In this document: piece after piece, positions 1 through 8,990 of the stretch
How the letters are laid out: each line of letters starts with the position of its first letter
How positions within the stretch are numbered: position 1 is the first letter of the stretch
DNA from: JANQPA01 sp964628385
Lineage (GTDB): Bacteria > Bacteroidota > Bacteroidia > Chitinophagales > Saprospiraceae
Assembly (NCBI GenBank): GCA_964628385.1
Contig: CAZVOD010000041.1
Span: 1 to 39,180 of the forward strand
Length of the DNA stretch: 39,180 nt
Direction of reading: 5' to 3'
Program-made: the position numbers and the translations under genes
The notes under the pieces: model-generated
The model's database searches: none
The model's input: the letters and a program-made list of their open reading frames with translations, nothing else
Told to the model about the DNA's origin: nothing

Positions 1-95
1 TATTATAATGGCAGTTCGTTGCTTGCGCTGATAGTCGGACGGGCTGGCTAATCACCATTAATTTTGGAGTTAATAAAGCCTATTTTATCACTATT

Positions 96-103
96 TATCT
101 TTG
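96..103 (+). promoter_or_regulatory. Candidate -7 promoter element (TATCTTTG)
   Basis: An exact match to the Bacteroidota -7 consensus TANNTTTG lies about 46 bases before the start codon of the first small gene. No TTG stands at the usual 17-23 base distance upstream, so only half of the promoter is supported. Confidence 0.35.
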
Positions 104-149
104 AGCATACACAAGCGGGGGCTATTTAACCTAAATAAAAGACGACGCT

Positions 150-539
150 ATGCAATTACTCATTTTTCAAATGTCGATTTTCCTATATTTAATTAATTCT
201 TCTACTGTTGGAGGTAAAAAAGTGGTAATTGTATGTGATGGAGAGGAGCTTGAAGCCAAAACAGTGATTAAGGGGAAAGTAAAACTGTACACGGTAGAAT
301 CTAATGTAGATGCCGTGGATCATTCTATTGTTGACTATACCGCTGCTACCGAAGTGATGAAACGCTTTTTTATTTCTGATCAAGAAAGCCTGCAGGAAGT
401 GATCAGCTATAACTATAAAAAAAAGGTCCATGAGTACCTTCCCAGTGCGCCAGAATTATACAAAAGCTTTGGGAAGGTAGGGTTTCGATTTGAAAATATC
501 GACCATATGGTCCGTTTTTACAATAAATTTAGAGCCTAA
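150..539 (+). CDS. Hypothetical protein, 129 aa
   Basis: I do not recognise this family. The first ~17 residues are hydrophobic (LLIFQMSIFLYLI) but there is no clear signal-peptidase site, and a second in-frame ATG at 171 is an alternative start. The remainder is a mixed, soluble-looking sequence with many charged residues and an aromatic C-terminus (FRFENIDHMVRFYNKF). A good rho-independent terminator follows about 85 bases after the stop, and a -7-like promoter element precedes it, which supports a real single-gene transcript. The next gene, tex, is convergent. A polar body with a hydrophobic start could mean a membrane anchor, or the true start may lie further in, for example near GGKKVVIVCDGEE. 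Function unknown. Confidence 0.55.
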   Translation: MQLLIFQMSIFLYLINSSTVGGKKVVIVCDGEELEAKTVIKGKVKLYTVESNVDAVDHSIVDYTAATEVMKRFFISDQESLQEVISYNYKKKVHEYLPSAPELYKSFGKVGFRFENIDHMVRFYNKFRA

Positions 540-553
540 GGGGGGTAGGCTTG

Positions 554-567
554 TTTCGCAGGTATTA
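554..567 (-). repeat. Dispersed motif TAATACCTGCGAAA, copy 1
   Basis: On the minus strand this reads TAATACCTGCGAAA, and the match to the copy at 39046-39059 extends to 17 bases. It lies between two convergent genes, 15 bases after the stop of the first one. See the finding on this motif. Confidence 0.4.
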
Positions 568-624
568 AAACATTTGAGCCCATTTTAACACTTGCAAAAC
601 AAGTCTTTTCATTTATATAAGTTG

Positions 625-652
625 GAGAGGTAAAAAACTTTACCTCTCTTTT
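625..652 (+). terminator. Rho-independent terminator of the first small gene
   Basis: A perfect 10-bp stem (GAGAGGTAAA / TTTACCTCTC) with a 4-base loop is followed by four T residues on the plus strand. It ends 10 bases before the stop codon of the convergent tex gene. The opposite strand has no T run, so it mainly serves the plus-strand transcript. Confidence 0.8.
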
Positions 653-661
653 GATGTGCAT

Positions 662-2791
662 TTATACGTCTTTCATAGACAGTTGAATGCGTTTCCGCTG
701 CATGTCTATGTTCATTACCCGTACTGTCACTTCCTGATTTAGGCTAACTACCTCCGCAGGTTTTTTTACAAATCGATCTGATAGTTGAGAAATATGAACC
801 AGGCCGCTTTCTTTTATGCCTATATCAACAAAAGCCCCAAAATTGGTAATATTATTAACGATACCAGGTAATATCATCCCTGCTCTTAGGTCTTCTATGG
901 AACTGATATTTTCGTCAAAATCAAAGGCTTTGGCCTCGCCACGCGGATCCAATCCGGGTTTTTCCAGCTCTTTAACAATGTCGTTCAGGGTAGGCAGTCC
1001 CACCGTATTGGTTACATACTCTTTGAGATTTATTTTTTTCCTTAATTCCTTACTGGCGATCAGCTCTTCAATACTGCAGTTTAAATCCTTAGCCATTTGC
1101 TCAACAATATGATAGCTTTCCGGGTGGACAGCAGTATTGTCTAGCGGATTGTTGCCGCTTCGTATACGTAAAAAGCCAGCACATTGCTCAAATGCCTTTT
1201 TACCCATTCGGGGGACTTTCAGCAATTTCTTGCGAGAATCAAAACTGCCATTCTCCGTTCTGAAGTCTACAATATTCTGAGCCAGGCCGGGCCCTAATCC
1301 TGATACATAGGTCAACAAGTGCTTGCTAGCCGTGTTCAAGTTGACTCCCACAGCATTTACACAGCTTTCGACCACCTGATCCAGACTTTCTTTCAATCGG
1401 GTTTGATTGACATCATGCTGGTACTGACCTACTCCTATAGATTTTGGATCAACTTTCACCAACTCAGCCAGCGGATCCATCAAGCGGCGGGCAATAGAAA
1501 CGGCTCCCCGTACAGTGACATCCTGATCAGGAAATTCTTCCCGTGCCGTCTCGGAAGCCGAATAAATTGAGGCGCCACTTTCGTTAACCAGAAAGATATC
1601 TACAGGCCTGCCAAGCTTTAACTGTCGGCAAAAGTCCATGGTTTCTCGGCTGGCTGTACCATTACCCACTGCAATAGCCTCGATAGCCTTACTGGTAACC
1701 AGGTGTTCAATCGTCTTGGATGCTTCAGCTATCCTCGACTGAGGAGGGTGAGGGAAAATGGCAGTATTTTCCAATAAATTACCGCTTTCATCCAAAATAA
1801 CCACCTTACAGCCAGTTCGAAAGCCCGGGTCCAGGCCTAATACCCGTCTTTGTCCTAACGGAGGGCTCAGCAATAGCTGGCGTAGGTTTTGGGTAAATAC
1901 TTCTATAGCTTCCTGATCCGCTTTTTCTTTGGATAAGTTTCTGAATTCAGTTTCGATAGATGGGGCCAGTAATCGCTTGTATGAATCTCCAATGGCTACT
2001 TTGACCTGGTCACTGGATTCGCCAAACCCTTTGACATATTTTTGTTCTAGTTTGTAAATAGTCTCTTCATCATCCGGGCTGATAATAATTCTTAGAAAGC
2101 CTTCTTCTTCACCCCGGCGCATTGCCAGTAATCGGTGGGAAGGACACCTGGATAGCTTTTCTTCATAGTCGAAGTAGTCTTGGTATTTAGTCCCTTCTTT
2201 TTCTTTTCCCTTTATTAATTTTGATTTTATGACAGCTTCTTTTTTAAAAGCTTTTCGCACCGTTTCCCGGGCTTGTGCATCCTCATTGACCTGCTCGGCG
2301 ATAATATCACGGGCCCCCTGCAAGGCTTCAGCGGTGTGCGTCACTTTCTCATTGAGAAACTCTGATGCGAGCATTTCTACCAGGTCATCGTCATTTTGCC
2401 TGAAAATCCTAGTAGCCAGTGGCTCCAGGCCTTTTTCGCGAGCTTTCATGGCGCGTGTTTTGCGCTTTTTCTTGTAAGGCAGATAAAGATCTTCCAACGC
2501 TGTAAGGTCTAAAGTAGCCTCTATTTTGGCTTTTAGCGCCTCTGAGAGTTTGCCTTGCTCTTCAATAGATTTTAGAATAGTCGCTTTTCTCTTTTCCAGT
2601 TCTTCAAGCCGCTTCCATTCTTTTTGAATGTCCGCTAGCTGGACTTCGTCCAAAGAATCAGTAGCTTCTTTACGATATCTGGCAATAAAGGGAATAGTAG
2701 CCCCTTCTTCCATGAGTTTGAGTGTGCTCCTGACACGCTTATAGGCAATACCCAGCCGCTCACTGATCAGCTGTAAGAATTGTTCGTTCAT
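662..2791 (-). CDS. tex: Tex family RNA-binding transcription accessory protein
   Basis: This is a 709-residue Tex-like protein, a cytoplasmic nucleic-acid-binding factor that associates with the transcription machinery. The layout is the family's: a helical N-terminal domain (~1-190), a YqgF/RuvC-like fold starting near residue 316 (VLGLDPGFRTGCKVVILD), a helix-hairpin-helix region (~485-545, with TYVSGLGPGLAQNIV and KLLKVPRMGKKAFEQC) and a C-terminal S1 RNA-binding domain (~637-707, with GAFVDIGIKESGLVHISQ). It stops right after the S1 domain, so it is slightly shorter than proteobacterial Tex with its longer tails. The start MNEQFLQLIS is typical. It stands alone, convergent with the first gene and divergent from the metalloprotease. 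In the RuvC-like fold the first aspartate (LGLDPG) is present; Tex proteins are not known as nucleases. Confidence 0.95.
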   Translation of the reverse strand: MNEQFLQLISERLGIAYKRVRSTLKLMEEGATIPFIARYRKEATDSLDEVQLADIQKEWKRLEELEKRKATILKSIEEQGKLSEALKAKIEATLDLTALEDLYLPYKKKRKTRAMKAREKGLEPLATRIFRQNDDDLVEMLASEFLNEKVTHTAEALQGARDIIAEQVNEDAQARETVRKAFKKEAVIKSKLIKGKEKEGTKYQDYFDYEEKLSRCPSHRLLAMRRGEEEGFLRIIISPDDEETIYKLEQKYVKGFGESSDQVKVAIGDSYKRLLAPSIETEFRNLSKEKADQEAIEVFTQNLRQLLLSPPLGQRRVLGLDPGFRTGCKVVILDESGNLLENTAIFPHPPQSRIAEASKTIEHLVTSKAIEAIAVGNGTASRETMDFCRQLKLGRPVDIFLVNESGASIYSASETAREEFPDQDVTVRGAVSIARRLMDPLAELVKVDPKSIGVGQYQHDVNQTRLKESLDQVVESCVNAVGVNLNTASKHLLTYVSGLGPGLAQNIVDFRTENGSFDSRKKLLKVPRMGKKAFEQCAGFLRIRSGNNPLDNTAVHPESYHIVEQMAKDLNCSIEELIASKELRKKINLKEYVTNTVGLPTLNDIVKELEKPGLDPRGEAKAFDFDENISSIEDLRAGMILPGIVNNITNFGAFVDIGIKESGLVHISQLSDRFVKKPAEVVSLNQEVTVRVMNIDMQRKRIQLSMKDV

Positions 2792-2808
2792 TGAATTTGC
2801 TAAATTTG
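2780..2808 (+). promoter_or_regulatory. Candidate promoter of the metalloprotease gene
   Basis: TTG (2780-2782), an 18-base spacer and TAAATTTG (2801-2808) match the Bacteroidota -33/-7 pattern. The -33 half lies inside the first codons of the divergent tex gene. Predicted transcription would start near 2815, giving a leader of about 110 bases. Confidence 0.45.
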
Positions 2809-2924
2809 ATACTTCTTAATTTGCTAACAAGCTTGCCAATTTAATAAAATTTAGGGCTGTCTTCTAAATCTGCTATCCATTTATTAATTATCTTGAACAA
2901 AATCTCATAAACGTATTCCCAAAC

Positions 2925-5075
2925 ATGTCGAGAAGTCTTTTTTGTATATTGATAATTTATATGGCCACCCTAAAAGCGCTGATTGGTCAAAATAGTCTGT
3001 GGGAACCCCTGGCAGGACAAGGTAATAAATTTGTTGTCAGCAAACGAGTGGCCAACAAGATGCGAGCGCAGTATAACAGTAAAAAAAACGGTATGCCCAA
3101 TACCTTAAAAATAAACATTCCTCGTCCCGAAGGTGGATTCAATGAATTTTATTGCAAGCCAACTGAGGTCTTTTCAGGTCCTAATACTGGAAAAGAACTT
3201 AATATTCGGACTTTTAAAGGTTATTGTAGCAATGATCCCTCCCAATTGATAAGGCTGACGTTCACTCCAAATGGCGTTTGGGGTATTATTTTGGGAAATG
3301 AAAAGTCGTACGCCATAAAACCTGACCAAAAGGGCAGTTATGAATTGCAGCTCAGAAAAACTGTTAAACTCCCTTGCTTGAGTAAAGCCGGTAACAAAGA
3401 GCCCTTGCGTAAGCGTAATTTCGGCCGGGTAGGAGAGAAATATGTTAACTACCGTTTAGCGCTTTCTGCAAGTGGGGAATATACTCGCTTTTGGGGAGGC
3501 GTAAGCAATACTTTCTCGGCAATGGCCAGTACCATCAACGCCTTGAATGCGATCTTCGAAAGAGATTTGGGGGTACATCTGGTACTGATTACAGATAGTC
3601 GCTTTCTGATTTTTCAGGATCCTGCCACAGATCCTTTTATCTTTGATGGGAACCAAAATGCGCAAAATCAGCGCGTATTATCACAGACGCTCAATTCGAG
3701 AGATTACGACATGGGACACCTGCTAATGGCCACCGAAAATGGGGCAAGTTTTGGCCTGGCAGTAGTAGAAAGTGTTTGTGATAATTTTTTTAAAGGGAGT
3801 GCGTTCACCGTATTTTCTGATCCATCAGATTATAATGAATGGATTGATCTGCTGGCCCACGAAATCGGGCATCAGCTGGGGGCCAACCATTCTTTCAGTC
3901 ATTGTGGTGGTTTCGAGCCTGGCTTGCTACCCTTTGAACCGGGCAGTGGCTCTACAATTATGGCCTACGGCGGGCTGGAAGTCTGTGGGGATGATAATTT
4001 TGTGGCCAATTCCAGTGACTATTTTCATACAGCCAATATCGAAGAGATTTTTCAATTTACTAGGTTTGAACAGGGCCGCACTTGTGCTTTTATCGAAGAA
4101 AAAGCCATAGAATTTCCTGAGATAGACCTTTCAGGTTTGAAGAAAAATATTCCTGCTGCTACCCCTTTTGAATTGGAGGCTAATATTACCACTGCTCATT
4201 CATCAGCTTTATTAAGCTTTTGTTGGGAACAAATGGACGGCCTTAGGCAACTTCCGCTGGGAGAAACTGCTTCCGGAAGCCCCTTGTTCCGCTCTTTTCC
4301 GCCTGCTGTGAATAGCAAGAGAACTTTTCCCGAATACAGTGCCCTATGGTCGGGAGAAAATCCTCCCGAAGAGCAGCTTCCAGGGTTCACAACGGAGATT
4401 AATTTTAGGCTTACGGTTAGAAGCCTGGGCGAAGATCTAAATGCGATCAATTGGCAAGATGTGACATTGGGCGTTAGCGGGCAAGCAGGGCCTTTTACCG
4501 TACATACCGCTAATGAACCCACCTTTTGGGAAATGGGAAGTACTCAGGTTCTTGAATGGGAGGTGGCCGCTACTAATCAGCCACCTGTTAATGCTGAACT
4601 GGTTGATGTCTTTCTGGTGACTGATTCAGCGGGTCAGGAAACGTTCTTGCTGGCTGGTCGGCTACCCAATATAGGAATAGCTGAAGTGGAAGTTCCTTTC
4701 ATGGAAGAGGAAATAAGGGGAAGATTAAAAATCAAGGGGCATGATCATCTCTTTTTTAATATCAGCAATGCCGCAGTACAAATAAGCTTTTCAGAACCTA
4801 CCCAAACCCGTGAAGAACAACTATCTCACAGCATAACTGTGTTTCCCAATCCAATTACGGAAGAAGTCCTAACTATTTTGTGTGCCCCTCAAGGTATTCA
4901 ACTAGTGGAAATGAGGATATGGAATACCCTTGGACAGCTCCTTTGGCAACAGCAAAACCCTACGACTCAATTGGCGTGGCCGGCACACATTGATGCTGGT
5001 GCCTACCTGCTTGATATTTTGCTTGAGGTGGAAGGTGAGTTGAAGCGGGTAAAGAAAGTGGTAATTAAGAACTGA
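2925..5075 (+). CDS. Secreted reprolysin-like zinc metalloprotease with T9SS sorting domain
   Basis: This 716-residue protein has a short signal peptide (MSRSLFCILIIYMATLKALIGQ), a propeptide-like region to about residue 160, and a metzincin catalytic domain opened by NYRLALSASGEYTRFWGG. The zinc motif HEIGHQLGANH is at residues 312-322 (H312, E313, H316, H322) and the Met-turn STIMAYG has its Met at 346. Downstream are Ig-like modules (~400-620; NEPTFWEMGSTQVLEWEVA and HLFFNISNAAVQI are characteristic of Bacteroidota proteases of this class). A type IX secretion C-terminal domain follows (~637-716), starting SITVFPNP, containing MRIWNTLGQLL and ending VKKVVIKN. It is therefore expected to cross the outer membrane by T9SS and to be released or anchored after processing. 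No T9SS gene is in the window. It has its own promoter and is convergent with E1. Confidence 0.92.
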   Translation: MSRSLFCILIIYMATLKALIGQNSLWEPLAGQGNKFVVSKRVANKMRAQYNSKKNGMPNTLKINIPRPEGGFNEFYCKPTEVFSGPNTGKELNIRTFKGYCSNDPSQLIRLTFTPNGVWGIILGNEKSYAIKPDQKGSYELQLRKTVKLPCLSKAGNKEPLRKRNFGRVGEKYVNYRLALSASGEYTRFWGGVSNTFSAMASTINALNAIFERDLGVHLVLITDSRFLIFQDPATDPFIFDGNQNAQNQRVLSQTLNSRDYDMGHLLMATENGASFGLAVVESVCDNFFKGSAFTVFSDPSDYNEWIDLLAHEIGHQLGANHSFSHCGGFEPGLLPFEPGSGSTIMAYGGLEVCGDDNFVANSSDYFHTANIEEIFQFTRFEQGRTCAFIEEKAIEFPEIDLSGLKKNIPAATPFELEANITTAHSSALLSFCWEQMDGLRQLPLGETASGSPLFRSFPPAVNSKRTFPEYSALWSGENPPEEQLPGFTTEINFRLTVRSLGEDLNAINWQDVTLGVSGQAGPFTVHTANEPTFWEMGSTQVLEWEVAATNQPPVNAELVDVFLVTDSAGQETFLLAGRLPNIGIAEVEVPFMEEEIRGRLKIKGHDHLFFNISNAAVQISFSEPTQTREEQLSHSITVFPNPITEEVLTILCAPQGIQLVEMRIWNTLGQLLWQQQNPTTQLAWPAHIDAGAYLLDILLEVEGELKRVKKVVIKN

Positions 5076-5083
5076 CGCTACTT

Positions 5084-5097
5084 TAATACCCGCGAAA
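5084..5097 (+). repeat. Dispersed motif TAATACCCGCGAAA, copy 2 (one mismatch)
   Basis: This differs from the copies at 554 and 39046 only by C for T at position 8. It lies 9 bases after the metalloprotease stop codon, again between convergent genes. Confidence 0.3.
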
Positions 5098-5170
5098 AAA
5101 ATCTATTTGGGAAAGCTAAAAGAGTTAACCATATGCTGACTGTAAAGGCCAGCACATAGTTATAAACTTT

Positions 5171-7591
5171 TTATTTCAGCGCTGGAAAATCATAAGGTCT
5201 GGCCTCGTGCATAATCTTATATACAGATTCGAAGACATCCTCCGGGTTAGGTTTAGTGAAATAATCACCATCCGAACCGTAGGGTGGTCTATGAGCCTTT
5301 GCTGTAAGAGTAACTGGTGCAGAATCAAGGTAAATATAGCCACCCTGTGTTTCCAGTACTTCTTTCATCATAAAGGCAGTGGCTCCGCCCGGCACATCTT
5401 CATCCATAAATAGAATGCGGTTAGTCTTCTTGAGAGAGTTAACTATACGATGCTCTAGGTCAAAGGGTAGCAAAGACTGCACATCGATTAGTTCTACCGT
5501 TATACCGAGCTCTTCCAGCATTTTTATACCGGCTTCTGCAACTCTGACGCAAGATCCGTACGTAACCAGGGTCAGGTCTTTACCTTGCTTCAGTACTTCA
5601 GGTACACCTAGTGGTACCGTATATTCACCCAGATTAGTGGGGAGCTTTTCTTTCAATCTGTAACCATTCAGACATTCCACAACCAACGCCGGATCGTCAG
5701 ATTGCAGCATAGTATTGTAAAAACCCGCGGCTTGTGTCATATTTCTAGGAACCAGCACGTACATACCTCTGATCGCATTCAGAATCATTCCCATCGGAGA
5801 ACCTGCATGCCAGATTCCTTCCAGGCGGTGGCCACGAGTACGAATGATAACCGGAGCTCTTTGTTGCCCATTAGACCGATACCTCAGTGTAGCGATATCA
5901 TCCACAAGTACTTCAAGACCGTAAATGAGGTAGTCTAAATACTGAATTTCAGCAATAGGACGAAGGCCTCTCATAGCAAGGCCTAGAGCTTGTCCCATGA
6001 TGGTCCACTCCCGTATACCGGTATCAAAAACGCGATTTTCTCCAAAGCGCTTTTGTAGGCCAGCAAACCCCTGGTTTACATCTCCGATTTTTCCAACATC
6101 TTCACCGAAAGCCATCAGGCGCTCATCTTTGGCAAATGCTTCGTTGAAAAACTGATTGAGGATCTCGTAACCGTTTTTCTGAACAACTTTATCAGCTTCG
6201 TAATCGTATTCAGGCCTGACAACAGGAACATTCAGGGCGCCGTGGGGAGTATGGCTGTACAAATGACTATGATAAGCTTCATCAGCGTTAGCTTGCTGCT
6301 CATCAAGAAATGATTTTAGCTCATCCTTGGATGGGGCATCAAACTTGATCAATTTAAACCACATTTGACGGGCATTCTTGACAACTTCGCTTATCGTTGG
6401 ATTTAGGAGGCGATCCAGACTCTTTTTTACCCTGGCTACACCTTCATCATTCGGTAATGTGGCATATATTTCTTTGAGGCGGCTAACACTCGCTTTGGTG
6501 GGGGTACTGAAATTTTTCCAGGCTTCATCTCTGCACTTTTTAACAAATTTCTTAGCACGGGTGCGTATTTCTTTGGTTTCTTCTTCCGTAGCAATACCTT
6601 CACGAATCATCCACCTTTCCATTTGGAGGATACAATCATGCTCCCTTTCCCACTGCAAACGTTCTTTGCTCTTGTATCTTTCGTGCGATCCGGAAGTAGA
6701 ATGGCCCTGAGGCTGGGTCACTTCTGTAACGTGCACCAGAACGGGTGTATGATGTTTGCGAGAAAGCGCTGCCGTTTCTTCGTAAATGTTGATTAAACCT
6801 TCGTAATTCCAGCATTTTTCTTCAAAAATCTCTATACCCTGCTCCTCATCTGTAGCCTCCATTCCTTTTAAGGCTTTGGAAATACTTTCCTTGACCGTCT
6901 GATACTTCAATGGAACAGAAATACCGTAACCATCATCCCAAACTGAAATGTGTAGAGGTACTTGTAAAACGCCAGCTGCATTGACCGTTTCCCAAAAAAC
7001 ACCCTCTGAAGTACTGGCGTCTCCTATAGTACAAAAGCAAACTTCTTCTCCATTTTTAGAAAAACCAGTACTATCATTGAGCTGTTCACTGGCTCGATAC
7101 GTTTTACTGGCAAATGCCAATCCCAGTGCACGAGCCATCTGGCCACCAGTACTGGAAATATCTGAAGATATATTTAGTGATTCGGTGTGTGTAGTCCAAT
7201 TGCCTTGTGCATCGATAAGAGGTGTAGCGAAGTGGTTATTCATCTGGCGGCCACCGGAAAAAGGATCATTCTTTGAATCGGCATACAACTGCGCAAAAAG
7301 CTCTTGCACAGTAGCTAGGTTCAGGGCGAGCATCAAGGTCTGATCCCGGTAATAACCGGAACGAAAATCGCCTTTTTTGAAAGCTCTGGCCATAGCTACC
7401 TGCGGCACCTCTTTGCCGTCGCCGGTAATTCCAAATTTGGCCTTTCCTGTGAGTACTTCCTTTCGAGACAGTAAACTGGTCTCTCTACTGATGCAGCAGG
7501 TTTCAAAGTCTTTAAGGATTTCTTTTCGACTAAGCCCCAGATCGGTCACATCAGGACTTGCTGCTCCCTTATCAATTGGATTTTCTATCAT
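5171..7591 (-). CDS. 2-oxoacid dehydrogenase E1 component, fused alpha and beta subunits
   Basis: This is the 806-residue thiamine-diphosphate-dependent E1, which decarboxylates a 2-oxoacid (pyruvate or branched-chain) and passes the acyl group to the lipoyl group of E2. The alpha half (~30-460) carries the diphosphate-binding motif GDAST...N (residues 190-204, TIGDASTSEGVFWETVNAAG) and QPQGHSTSGSHERYK. The beta half (~470-806) begins at NGYEILNQFFNEAFAKDERL and holds FGEDVGKIGDVNQGFAGL and RTRGHRLEGIWHAGSPMG. Fusion of both subunits in one chain is usual for this Bacteroidota family of about 800 residues, so it is not an assembly artefact. E2 and E3 genes are not adjacent, so the substrate cannot be fixed from context. 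The start at MIENPIDKGA fits; a 29-residue lead precedes the conserved region. Confidence 0.93.
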   Translation of the reverse strand: MIENPIDKGAASPDVTDLGLSRKEILKDFETCCISRETSLLSRKEVLTGKAKFGITGDGKEVPQVAMARAFKKGDFRSGYYRDQTLMLALNLATVQELFAQLYADSKNDPFSGGRQMNNHFATPLIDAQGNWTTHTESLNISSDISSTGGQMARALGLAFASKTYRASEQLNDSTGFSKNGEEVCFCTIGDASTSEGVFWETVNAAGVLQVPLHISVWDDGYGISVPLKYQTVKESISKALKGMEATDEEQGIEIFEEKCWNYEGLINIYEETAALSRKHHTPVLVHVTEVTQPQGHSTSGSHERYKSKERLQWEREHDCILQMERWMIREGIATEEETKEIRTRAKKFVKKCRDEAWKNFSTPTKASVSRLKEIYATLPNDEGVARVKKSLDRLLNPTISEVVKNARQMWFKLIKFDAPSKDELKSFLDEQQANADEAYHSHLYSHTPHGALNVPVVRPEYDYEADKVVQKNGYEILNQFFNEAFAKDERLMAFGEDVGKIGDVNQGFAGLQKRFGENRVFDTGIREWTIMGQALGLAMRGLRPIAEIQYLDYLIYGLEVLVDDIATLRYRSNGQQRAPVIIRTRGHRLEGIWHAGSPMGMILNAIRGMYVLVPRNMTQAAGFYNTMLQSDDPALVVECLNGYRLKEKLPTNLGEYTVPLGVPEVLKQGKDLTLVTYGSCVRVAEAGIKMLEELGITVELIDVQSLLPFDLEHRIVNSLKKTNRILFMDEDVPGGATAFMMKEVLETQGGYIYLDSAPVTLTAKAHRPPYGSDGDYFTKPNPEDVFESVYKIMHEARPYDFPALK

Positions 7592-8094
7592 AATCTTTTT
7601 GATTAAACTTGGTTAAAATTTGGTAGGGTATTATTTGAAAGAACTTATTAATCGGTTGTCTCTCCCAACAGAACCACGGTAAATTGACAAGTAACTCTAC
7701 CGGACTTTTTACATTGGTTGACTGCAAAAATATAAGAAAAAATATTTGATTTTTGCAATAAGTACATTTCAAATGCATTATAAGTTGAAGATTCCTTAAA
7801 AAAGGAAGTAAACTATGAAAATTTTGGCAAATGAAATTTTAAAATCAATATTATTTAATTTATAATCATTTTACATTTGCTTAAAATACAGTTATCCGAT
7901 TTGGATTAACATCGCATTAACGATTTCGAAAAATCAAAACTTTTTTTTTGCTGCTTTTTCAGGTATTTTTGCCTTGGCAATAAAAATTACTCTCTAATTG
8001 TAACTGTAAGGCTCTTTCGCCTGTTCGATATAGTGAGAGAGTTGATAAGTTATGATCTTGTTTGACAAATTTAATTCATAAAAAATTATCCAAA
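7592..8094. other. AT-rich divergent intergenic region, no gene seen
   Basis: About 500 bases separate divergent E1 and the DUF1573 gene. The E1 promoter lies at 7725-7758. Toward DUF1573 there are TANNTTTG matches at 7872-7879 (TACATTTG) and 7964-7971 (TATTTTTG), neither with a well-spaced TTG, so the DUF1573 promoter is not resolved. A small hairpin TTCCTT/AAGGAA lies at 7792-7807. I see no coding frame worth reporting. Confidence 0.5.
7725..7758 (-). promoter_or_regulatory. Candidate promoter of the E1 gene
   Basis: On the minus strand, TTG (7758-7756), a 23-base spacer and TATTTTTG (7732-7725) form a Bacteroidota -33/-7 promoter. The leader to the E1 start would be about 125 bases. Confidence 0.45.
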
Positions 8095-8571
8095 ATGAAA
8101 AAGCTATTTTCTGTACTGGCACTTTGCCTTTTTGCTATGGTTGCTTTCGCTCAGACTAATGAAACTAAAGAATTGAAGAAGGTTGAGACGGAAGAAAATG
8201 TGCAGGGTCCTCAAATGACTTTCGAGAAGAAGACAATAGACTATGGTGTTATCCCTCAAGAGTCAGATCCTTACCGCGTATTCAAGTTCAAAAATACAGG
8301 TAATGAGCCTTTAGTAATTCTTAATGCTAAGGGAAGTTGCGGTTGTACAGTGCCACAGTACACAACTGACCCAATCGAAGCTGGTGCCGACGGAGAAATC
8401 AAGGTACGTTACGACACTAAGCGCTTGGGTAAGTTCGTAAAGACAGTTACTCTTACCACTAATGCAGGTGACGAGAAAATCATTCTTACTATTAAGGGAG
8501 AGGTTAAGAAAAAGGCAGAAGAGCCATCAGCGGTACCTCAAAAAGAAAACAATCCTTTTAACAACAACTAA
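8095..8571 (+). CDS. DUF1573 domain-containing periplasmic protein
   Basis: A 158-residue exported protein with a clean signal peptide (MKKLFSVLALCLFAMVAFAQ) and one DUF1573 domain, an immunoglobulin-like fold. The core has the family pattern: FEKKTIDYGVIPQESDP, FKFKNTGNEPLVI, AKGSCGCTVPQY with the conserved SCGCT, and TLTTNAGDEKIILTIKGEV. The frame stays open upstream to a TTG at 8062, but ATG 8095 is preferred because the signal peptide begins there. The tail (EPSAVPQKENNPFNNN) is low-complexity. The domain is very common in Bacteroidota and its biochemical role is not established. It has its own strong terminator 30 bases downstream, so it is probably monocistronic. Confidence 0.9.
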   Translation: MKKLFSVLALCLFAMVAFAQTNETKELKKVETEENVQGPQMTFEKKTIDYGVIPQESDPYRVFKFKNTGNEPLVILNAKGSCGCTVPQYTTDPIEAGADGEIKVRYDTKRLGKFVKTVTLTTNAGDEKIILTIKGEVKKKAEEPSAVPQKENNPFNNN

Positions 8572-8601
8572 TAACCGTTAGTTAATTGTTGAAAGGATAA
8601 A

Positions 8602-8634
8602 AAAGGCTCGGTGGTATTACCATCGAGCCTTTTT
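8602..8634 (+). terminator. Rho-independent terminator of the DUF1573 gene
   Basis: A 12-bp stem (AGGCTCGGTGGT / ACCATCGAGCCT, with one G-T wobble) is closed by a 2-base apex and followed by a T run. It is flanked by A residues on the 5' side, so it could also act on the minus strand. Confidence 0.85.
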
Positions 8635-8770
8635 GTGTGATAGGTATAATACTCATTACAATTCGTAAAAAGAGGTGGTAGGTCACTACTTGAAAAGGCT
8701 TTGTGCCGTTTTAAAGTAGGGCTTTTATATTCTTAGGGGCGATTGTGTAAAATAAATTTTGAAGCGTAAA

Positions 8771-8838
8771 AAAACCCTTGCTATTTAAAGCAAGGGCATC
8801 TAACCCAAACAAATAAACACAAAAACTACTTTTAAGAA
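8771..8838 (-). ncRNA. Candidate small RNA on the minus strand
   Basis: Reading the minus strand, TTG (8875-8873), a 20-base spacer and TATACTTG (8852-8845, one mismatch to TANNTTTG) could start a transcript near 8838. It would end at a perfect 8-bp hairpin (CCCTTGCT / AGCAAGGG, 8796-8775) followed by seven T residues. No protein gene on that strand lies between this terminator and 9824, which makes a short transcript of about 70 bases the simplest explanation. The body is rich in G and U and has no start codon with a useful frame. Identity to a known RNA family was not established. Confidence 0.35.
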
Positions 8839-8990
8839 TTACTACAAGTATAGTACCTTTTAGGCACAAAGACAATTTTTTGGGGAGAATAAAATGAGAA
8901 AAAAGTGAACTATTCTATGTTTTTATAGTTGATAAACAGCAAGTTATGTCCTTTTTTTCTATCTAATAATTTTTAAAATATATAAAATAA

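Noticed and set aside
1..51. An open frame from the window edge to TAA at 49-51, possibly the end of an upstream gene
   Set aside because: Only 16 codons are visible and nothing in them is recognisable; chance is a sufficient explanation.
5106..5160. A weak inverted repeat (TGCTG/CAGCA) between the convergent metalloprotease and E1 genes as a terminator
   Set aside because: Only five base pairs and no T run on either strand.
8062..8094. A TTG start extending the DUF1573 protein by 11 residues
   Set aside because: The signal peptide begins at ATG 8095; the extension would place polar residues before it.
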